This document shows, piece after piece, positions 15,724-20,741 of a DNA stretch of 20,741 nt (the first letter of the stretch is position 1; each line of letters begins with the position of its first letter). A model generated the notes under the pieces. That model worked only from the letters and a program-made list of their open reading frames with translations. It had not been told where the DNA came from and ran no database searches. The translations under genes and the position numbers were made by a program. The stretch covers positions 1 through 20,741 of the forward strand of contig JAFDWI010000227.1 of the NCBI GenBank assembly GCA_018268545.1, given 5' to 3'. The DNA comes from Actinomycetota bacterium. GTDB taxonomy: Bacteria; Actinomycetota; Acidimicrobiia; Acidimicrobiales; Iamiaceae.

Positions 15724-17843
15724 TTCACCCCCAGGTGCGAGATCACGACGTCGATCGCCTTGATGGCGATGAAGGGCAGCACGAGACCACCGAGACCGTA
15801 GATGAGCAGGTTCCGGCGCAGAATCGCGGCCGCTCCGGCGGCACGGAATTGCACACCGCGCAACGCCAGCGGGATCAGGGCGACGATGATCAACGCGTTG
15901 AAGATGACCGCGGAGAGGATCGCCGAACGCGGTGACGCGAGGTGCATGAAGTTCAGCTCGTTCAGGTGCGGGAACACGACCATGAACATCGCCGGGATGA
16001 TCACGAAGTACTTCGCGACGTCGTTCGCGATCGAGAACGTCGTGAGCGCACCGCGGGTGATCAGCAACTGTTTGCCGACCTCGACGACCTCGATGAGCTT
16101 CGTCGGGTTCGAGTCGAGGTCGATCATGTTCCCGGCTTCCTTGGCCGCCTGGGTGCCGGTGTTCATCGCCACGCCCACGTCGGCCAACGCGAGTGCGGGC
16201 GCGTCGTTGGTGCCGTCACCGGTCATCGCCACCAGGTGCCCGCCGGACTGTTCACGCCGGATCAACGCCATCTTGTCTTCCGGGGTGGCTTCGGCGAGGA
16301 AGTCGTCGACCCCGGCCTCCGCCGCGATCGCCTTCGCGGTGAGCGGGTTGTCGCCCGTGATCATCACGGTCCGGATCCCCATCGACCGCAGCAGGTCGAA
16401 CCGTTCGCGCATGCCTTCCTTGACGATGTCCGAGAGCTGGACGACGCCGAGCACCCGGGTCCCTTCGGCGACCGCGAGCGGCGTGCCTCCGGCAGCGGCG
16501 ACCTCGTTCGCGACCTCCACGATCGCATCGGGCACGGAACCACCGTTGGCGACCACCCAGGCTCGAACCGAGTCGATGGCGCCTTTCCGGATCGATCGTC
16601 CGTCCACGTCGATGCCGCTCATCCGGGTCTGCGCGGTGAACGCGACGAGTTCGGCACCGGCCGGGTTCTCGCCCGTTGCGCCGTAGCGTTCGGCGGTGAG
16701 CGAGACGATCGAGCGCCCTTCGGGCGTTTCATCGGCGAGCGACGACAACCGCGCGGCGACGGCGAGGTCGGCGATGTCGACACCGGGCGCCGCGTGCAAC
16801 TCGGTTGCCTGACGGTCGCCGTAGGTGATCGTTCCGGTCTTGTCGAGCAACAGGGTCGACACGTCCCCGGCGGCTTCGACGGCACGGCCGCTCATCGCGA
16901 GCACGTTGCGCTGCACGAGGCGGTCCATTCCGGCGATGCCGATCGCCGAGAGGAGCGCGCCGATCGTGGTGGGGATCAGGCACACCAGCAATGCGACGAG
17001 CACCAGCACGGTCTGGGGTGCGCCCGAATACACCGCGAAGGGTTGCAACGTGACCACGGCCAGCAGGAACACGAGGGTGAGTCCGGCGAGCAGGATGTTG
17101 AGTGCGATCTCGTTCGGGGTCTTCTGGCGGTCGGCGCCCTCGACGAGCGAGATCATCCGGTCGATGAACGTGTCACCGGGCTCGGCGGTGATCTCGACGA
17201 CGATGCGGTCCGACAGCACCCGCGTCCCACCGGTCACCGCGGAGCGATCCCCACCGGACTCGCGGATCACCGGCGCGGACTCACCGGTGATCGCCGATTC
17301 GTCGACGCTGGCGATCCCTTCCACCACCGTGCCGTCACCGGGGATGACCGTCCCGGCTTCGCACACCACACGATCCCCGACCGTCAACTCCGAACTCGGC
17401 GTGTCGACCAGTGCGCCGCCGGCACCAATCACGTGTGCGACGGTTTCGGTACGTGCCGCGCGGAGCGTGTCGGCCTGGGCCTTGCCGCGCCCCTCGGCCA
17501 CGGCTTCGGCGAAGTTGGCGAACAGGACGGTGAACCACAGCCACGCGGTGACCAGTCCGGCGAACACGTTCTCGGCGCTGCTCGACGAGCCGAGTCCGGC
17601 GAAGAACAGCACCGTGGTCATCACGCTGCCGACCTCGACGACGAACATGACCGGATTGCGGACCATCACCCGGGGATCGAGTTTGACGATCGCGTCCCGC
17701 AGTGCCCGCCGGACGATCGTCGGGTCGAGCAACGATCGCTTCGCCCGCGTCTCATCGGTGTGGCGATCCCCGTCGGTGCGGTCGGCGGGATCGGCCTCGG
17801 ACGTGGCAGGCAAGGTTGCGGGGGGCGGACCGGGGTGCACCAT
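15720..17843 (-). CDS. kdpB: KdpB, potassium-transporting P-type ATPase subunit B
   Basis: KdpB hydrolyses ATP to drive K+ import through KdpA. The 707-residue protein is a complete P-type ATPase. The phosphorylated Asp334 lies in LLLDKTGTITYG. The actuator motif TGES is at 186-189; the equivalent serine in E. coli is the site of inhibitory phosphorylation at high K+. The hinge MTGDGTNDAPALALADVGVA is intact. The ion-pathway helix motif LIPTTIGALLSAIGIAGMDR is typical for Kdp. An N-terminal tail of about 35 polar residues (many Asp, Thr, Pro) precedes the conserved part and is longer than in E. coli. ATG 17843 is one base from the kdpA stop, and a run of six G in the last kdpA codons may serve as its ribosome site. 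Confidence 0.98.
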   Translation of the reverse strand: MVHPGPPPATLPATSEADPADRTDGDRHTDETRAKRSLLDPTIVRRALRDAIVKLDPRVMVRNPVMFVVEVGSVMTTVLFFAGLGSSSSAENVFAGLVTAWLWFTVLFANFAEAVAEGRGKAQADTLRAARTETVAHVIGAGGALVDTPSSELTVGDRVVCEAGTVIPGDGTVVEGIASVDESAITGESAPVIRESGGDRSAVTGGTRVLSDRIVVEITAEPGDTFIDRMISLVEGADRQKTPNEIALNILLAGLTLVFLLAVVTLQPFAVYSGAPQTVLVLVALLVCLIPTTIGALLSAIGIAGMDRLVQRNVLAMSGRAVEAAGDVSTLLLDKTGTITYGDRQATELHAAPGVDIADLAVAARLSSLADETPEGRSIVSLTAERYGATGENPAGAELVAFTAQTRMSGIDVDGRSIRKGAIDSVRAWVVANGGSVPDAIVEVANEVAAAGGTPLAVAEGTRVLGVVQLSDIVKEGMRERFDLLRSMGIRTVMITGDNPLTAKAIAAEAGVDDFLAEATPEDKMALIRREQSGGHLVAMTGDGTNDAPALALADVGVAMNTGTQAAKEAGNMIDLDSNPTKLIEVVEVGKQLLITRGALTTFSIANDVAKYFVIIPAMFMVVFPHLNELNFMHLASPRSAILSAVIFNALIIVALIPLALRGVQFRAAGAAAILRRNLLIYGLGGLVLPFIAIKAIDVVISHLGVK

Positions 17844-17844
17844 G

Positions 17845-19554
17845 TCAGCCCCCCAGCCGTTCGACGATCGGACCGAGGGCGAGCACCGGGAAAAACGTCA
17901 GCCCGACCATGATCACGATCACCCCGACGAGCAGTCCGGTGAACAACGGGGTTCCGGTCGGGAACGTGCCGGCGTTCACCGGCACGCGCTTCTTGCGGGC
18001 AAGGGATCCGGCGATCGCGAGCACGGGGATGATCAGCATGAACCGCCCGAGCAGCATCGCGATGCCGAGCGTCGTGTTGTACCACGTGGTGTTCGTCGAC
18101 AAACCGCCGAAGGCCGATCCGTTGTTGTTCGCGGCAGAGGTGAACGCATAGGTCACTTCGGTGAGCCCGTGAGGGCCGTGATTCAGGATGGCCGAACGTG
18201 GCCCTGCGAAGGCGACCGAGAGCGCCGTGAACGCGAGGATCACCAGCGGCGTGACGAGGATGTACAGCACGACGAGTTTCATCTCGGCCGCCTGGATCTT
18301 CTTACCCAGGTACTCGGGTGTTCGCCCGACCATGAGCCCGGCGATGAACACCGCCAGCAACGCGAAGATCAGGATCCCGTACAACCCGGCGCCCACACCG
18401 CCCGGGCTGATCTCGCCGAGCATCATGGCCACCAGCGGCACGGCACCACCGGCGGCGGTGAAGCTGTCGTGGGAGGCATTGACCGCCCCGGTCGAGGTGC
18501 CCGTCGACGTGGCGCCGAACAGCCCGCTGCCCGCGGCCCCGAAACGCGTCTCCTTGCCTTCCATGTTGCCGCCGACCCGACCGACGGACATCGACTGGTC
18601 GACGCCACGCGACGTGAGCCGTGGATTCCCGGCACTCTCGAAGCTCGTGAGCGCGAATGCGGCCGCGAACCAGATGAGGAACATCGCGGCGGCGAGCACG
18701 AAACCTTGTCGTCGGTCCTTTGCGAGACGCCCGAAGGTGAACGTGAGCGCGAACGGGATCAGCAACATGAGCACGATCTGGAGCAGGTTGGTGACGCCGT
18801 TCGGATTCTCGAAGGGGTGGGCCGAGTTCGCTCCGAAGTACCCGCCGCCGTTCGTGCCGAGCATCTTGATCGATTCCTGACTTGCGACGGGGCCACCGGG
18901 GATCACCTGGGTGGCCCCGGTGATCGTGTGGGCGTGCACGGGCGCCGCGAAGGTCTGGATGACCCCTTGGCTGACGAACACGATCGCGGCGACGAGCGCG
19001 ATGGGAAGCAGCACGCGGGTCGTCGCGCGGATCAGGTCGACCCAGAAGTTGCCGATCGTGCGCGCCCCGTCACGGGTGAGCCCGCGGACCAACGCGATCG
19101 CGACGGTGATGCCGACGGCGGCGGACACGAAGTTCTGGACCGCCAACCCGACCATCGACGTGAAGATCGACATCGTCGATTCCCCGGCGTAGTTCTGCCA
19201 GTTGGTGTTGGTGACGAAGCTGACCGCGGTGTTGAACGACAGCGCCGGGTCGATCGAGTGCGCGCCGGTCGGATCGAGGGGCAGATGCCCTTGGAGACGC
19301 TGCATCGCGTACAGCACGACGACCGATGCGACACTGAACGCCAGCAGCGACATCGCGTAGACGTTCCAGCGTTGTTCGTGGTCGGGGTCGACGCCCACGA
19401 TCCGGTAGATCGCGCGTTCGACGGGCCCGAAGATCCGGTCACCCGGCGCGGGACCGTCGCCGAAGACGCGCGCCAGGTAGAACCCCAGTGGCGGCGCGGC
19501 GATGGCGACGATCGCCACGATCGCCGCGAGTTGCTCCCATGCGTGTGCGGTCAT
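17845..19554 (-). CDS. kdpA: KdpA, potassium-transporting ATPase potassium-binding subunit
   Basis: KdpA is the channel-like subunit, related to K+ channels and Trk/Ktr, that binds K+ from outside. The 569-residue protein has about ten membrane helices. Four selectivity-filter repeats can be read: TNTNW (115-119), GTNGGG (233-238), TSTGTSTG (349-356) and the segment around TSAANNNGSAF (472-482). SAHPFENPNG is a family signature. The ATG at 19554 lies 16 nt after kdpF. No strong Shine-Dalgarno is present. Length and motif order are normal, so the subunit looks functional. Confidence 0.98.
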   Translation of the reverse strand: MTAHAWEQLAAIVAIVAIAAPPLGFYLARVFGDGPAPGDRIFGPVERAIYRIVGVDPDHEQRWNVYAMSLLAFSVASVVVLYAMQRLQGHLPLDPTGAHSIDPALSFNTAVSFVTNTNWQNYAGESTMSIFTSMVGLAVQNFVSAAVGITVAIALVRGLTRDGARTIGNFWVDLIRATTRVLLPIALVAAIVFVSQGVIQTFAAPVHAHTITGATQVIPGGPVASQESIKMLGTNGGGYFGANSAHPFENPNGVTNLLQIVLMLLIPFALTFTFGRLAKDRRQGFVLAAAMFLIWFAAAFALTSFESAGNPRLTSRGVDQSMSVGRVGGNMEGKETRFGAAGSGLFGATSTGTSTGAVNASHDSFTAAGGAVPLVAMMLGEISPGGVGAGLYGILIFALLAVFIAGLMVGRTPEYLGKKIQAAEMKLVVLYILVTPLVILAFTALSVAFAGPRSAILNHGPHGLTEVTYAFTSAANNNGSAFGGLSTNTTWYNTTLGIAMLLGRFMLIIPVLAIAGSLARKKRVPVNAGTFPTGTPLFTGLLVGVIVIMVGLTFFPVLALGPIVERLGG

Positions 19555-19570
19555 GTGGCGGCCCCGGTCA

Positions 19571-19660
19571 TCAGAGGCGCTCGGGTGAGACGAGCGCGAA
19601 GACGAGATACCCGGTGATGGCGACGGCGACGATGAGCGCGACGATCTCGGATGCGCTCAT
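19571..19660 (-). CDS. kdpF: KdpF, small stabilising subunit of Kdp ATPase
   Basis: This 29-residue gene reads MSASEIVALIVAVAI, then TGYLVFALVSPERL and a stop. It has one membrane helix and ends in the GYLxxALxxPERx motif characteristic of KdpF, which binds and stabilises the KdpABC complex. The ATG overlaps the stop of the preceding small gene as ATGA, and kdpA starts 16 nt after its stop. It is easily missed because of its size. Position, length and motif together make the call safe. Confidence 0.93.
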   Translation of the reverse strand: MSASEIVALIVAVAITGYLVFALVSPERL

Positions 19661-19800
19661 CGCTGTTGTGCCGCGGTCGCGTCGGCGACGGGATCGGACG
19701 TGACCTCGTCGCCACCGATGATCCGATCGCAGCCACGCACATAGGCGGTCGCGACCACGAAGAAGGCGACGATGATCGCCAGGAACCCGAGGTCAACCAT
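19657..19800 (-). CDS. 47-residue membrane protein ahead of kdpF
   Basis: A complete small frame starts at ATG 19800 and ends at a TGA overlapping the kdpF start (ATGA). Residues about 4-20 form one hydrophobic helix (LGFLAIIVAFFVVATAY). Then comes the positively charged turn VRGCDRIIGGDE and a polar, Asp/Ala-rich tail. The pattern is helix, then R-x-C-D-R-I-I-G. I recall similar short proteins before kdpF in other actinobacteria, without an assigned role, but could not check this. It is the first gene of the operon, so it is probably translated with the Kdp subunits and could be an extra small subunit or regulator of the pump. No clear Shine-Dalgarno is seen. Confidence 0.75.
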   Translation of the reverse strand: MVDLGFLAIIVAFFVVATAYVRGCDRIIGGDEVTSDPVADATAAQQR

Positions 19801-19852
19801 GATCGTCGACTCGGGGTTGTGGACCCGCACGGTGTTTCACCATGTCGTCGTA

Positions 19853-19873
19853 CCATCACCGGACCGGTGGTGG
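19853..19873. promoter_or_regulatory. 21-bp dyad in kdp promoter region
   Basis: Two 10-bp arms (19853-19862 and 19864-19873) flank A19863 and are inverted copies with one mismatch; the core is CACCGG-A-CCGGTG. It lies between the 11-bp repeats and the first kdp gene, 53 bp from the start codon, about where the core promoter should be. It may be a second operator for a dimeric regulator. Confidence 0.4.
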
Positions 19874-19879
19874 AAGCGT

Positions 19880-19907
19880 CTTGACGCGTTCTTGACGCGT
19901 CCTTGTC
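19880..19907 (-). promoter_or_regulatory. candidate KdpE operator: three 11-bp-spaced half-sites
   Basis: On the plus strand CTTGAC occurs at 19880 and 19891, and CTTGTC at 19902, exactly 11 bp apart. The 11-bp unit TCTTGACGCGT is repeated perfectly at 19879-19900. OmpR-family regulators bind direct repeats on one helix face, and this array lies about 80-107 bp upstream of the first kdp gene. KdpE is the obvious candidate. The rest of the 195-bp gap (19908-19995) shows nothing I can name. Confidence 0.5.
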
Positions 19908-19995
19908 ACCTTCTCATCGCGCATCCACCGATGCCCACGCGATCGCGTTCGATCTCGTGCCGGTGCGGCATTCAGCGGTGGGACGGCGGCGTCGA

Positions 19996-20741
19996 CTACT
20001 CGGCGAACGTGATCGGGATCTTCACCATGTCGGCCGGGTCGGGTGAGCTGGCGTCGTTCACGACGATGAAGCACCCCGGATGCGCGGCGCCACACGCGCC
20101 CGTTCCGACCTTGCCGGTGACGACCTGCATCTGGACCGATCCCGTCCCGGTCGGGTCCGCATGGAGGAGTTTCGCGTTCGTGAAGTCACACCCGGATTGG
20201 TTCGTCAGGTTCGCGTCGTCACCCGAGCATTGGAGGATGTTGACGACCTTGCCCGCGGTGTAGCCGCTCCAGGTCACCGTGATCGTCTGGCCGTTCGCCA
20301 GCGCATCGGTCGGCTCGGCGGTCGCGTGCAGCGACCTGGTGGGCTTCGGTGGCAGGGGGATGGTCACCGTCGACCCTCTGGCGGGCGCATCGGTCATGGT
20401 CGCCTGCGCATCGCCGTCGTGGGCGAGACGCGCCCGAGCCGCGGTGTCACCATCGAGATACGCGAGGAAGAAGTCGGTGGTCGCTCGCGCCACCAGCGGA
20501 TTCCACGCGGCGCCGATCCCGCCCGCCGCGGCCATGTGGTCGCCGCCTTTGATCGTGAGCATTGCCCTGGGTCCGCGTGCCGCATCGAAGATCGCCACGC
20601 CTTCCCGGTACGGGATGAGGCTGTCGTCGGTGCCGTGCACGACGAGCAACGGTGGTGCCGCGACAAGGTCGTACGTGCCGCCCGGGTACGGTGCCATGTC
20701 CCCGGCGAGGATCGCCGCGGCTTTGATCCGCTTGTCACGAC
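19996..20741 (-). CDS. alpha/beta-hydrolase with C-terminal neocarzinostatin-like domain, 5' end outside window
   Basis: The frame is open to the right edge of the window, giving 247 complete residues, so the start and the GxSxG nucleophile elbow lie outside. Visible residues 1-110 are the end of an alpha/beta-hydrolase: PPLLVVHGTDDSLIPYREG contains the acid residue (Asp39 or Asp38), and TIKGGDHMAAAGG holds the likely catalytic His68. A proline-rich linker follows. Residues about 150-247 look like an immunoglobulin-like neocarzinostatin-family domain. The strand GQTITVTWSGYTAGKVVNIL leads to a first cysteine pair (LQC...SGC) and later to a second (GAC...PGCFIVVND), matching the two disulfides of that family. 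Disulfides imply a secreted or surface enzyme. The substrate is unknown. It ends with TAG, 195 bp upstream of the kdp operon on the same strand. Confidence 0.8.
   Translation of the reverse strand, partial: RDKRIKAAAILAGDMAPYPGGTYDLVAAPPLLVVHGTDDSLIPYREGVAIFDAARGPRAMLTIKGGDHMAAAGGIGAAWNPLVARATTDFFLAYLDGDTAARARLAHDGDAQATMTDAPARGSTVTIPLPPKPTRSLHATAEPTDALANGQTITVTWSGYTAGKVVNILQCSGDDANLTNQSGCDFTNAKLLHADPTGTGSVQMQVVTGKVGTGACGAAHPGCFIVVNDASSPDPADMVKIPITFAE

Noticed and set aside
15942..19617. Long plus-strand open frames (656 and 930 codons) opposite kdpB and kdpA
   Set aside because: They mirror the codon bias of strongly conserved Kdp genes and show no recognisable domain or start context.
19793..19843. 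16-residue minus-strand mini-frame that might be a kdp leader peptide
   Set aside because: There is no ribosome site, the composition is ordinary and it carries no regulatory signature. Its overlap with the next start may be chance.
19801..19995. Possible c-di-AMP riboswitch or other structured RNA before kdp
   Set aside because: I could not find the conserved elements of that riboswitch. Only the repeats and the dyad stand out.
19772..20263. 163-codon plus-strand frame across the kdp upstream region
   Set aside because: Most of it is antisense to the hydrolase gene, and it has no recognisable domain.

Overview
The window is GC-rich, gene-dense bacterial chromosome with many GTG starts and 4-nt start/stop overlaps. 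It carries coproheme decarboxylase (HemQ/ChdC), a coproporphyrin-type ferrochelatase and two -10 boxes of the TANNNT type placed 7 nt before a start codon. Together these suggest an actinomycete (Actinomycetota), perhaps a deep branch such as Acidimicrobiia. The phylum is an inference with fair support; the class is a guess.

Layout. (1) 1-1254, plus strand: 3' part of a PAS-GGDEF diguanylate cyclase, convergent with what follows. (2) 1334-7724, minus strand: hemA-hemC-hemD-hemB-hemL, tightly packed, then a pirin gene 123 bp further on. (3) 7725-7840: a short divergent promoter region. (4) 7841-11909, plus strand: hemE-hemH(cpfC)-hemY(cgoX), coupled by 4-nt overlaps, then hemQ(chdC) with its own apparent promoter. 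(5) 11923-19800, minus strand: a complete high-affinity potassium uptake operon in the order small membrane protein-kdpF-kdpA-kdpB-kdpC-kdpD-kdpE. The first two genes encode only 47 and 29 residues. (6) 19801-19995: the kdp control region, with three CTTGAC-like half-sites at exact 11-bp spacing and a 21-bp dyad. (7) 19996-20741, minus strand: 3' part of an alpha/beta-hydrolase with a C-terminal domain resembling neocarzinostatin apoprotein.

How the genes work together. The nine heme genes cover every step from glutamyl-tRNA to heme b by the coproporphyrin-dependent route. HemA and HemL make 5-aminolevulinate. HemB, HemC, HemD and HemE carry it to coproporphyrinogen III. CgoX oxidises that to coproporphyrin III, CpfC inserts iron, and ChdC decarboxylates coproheme to heme b. 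Kdp is a K+-importing ATPase with its own sensor kinase and response regulator. Nothing in the sequence links the heme and Kdp blocks beyond adjacency.

I found no tRNA, rRNA, insertion sequence, CRISPR array or phage gene. The core content is conventional. The less ordinary items are the tiny gene ahead of kdpF, the kdp operator layout, the hydrolase/neocarzinostatin-like fusion, the cysteine-poor ferrochelatase and the candidate leaderless heme promoters.
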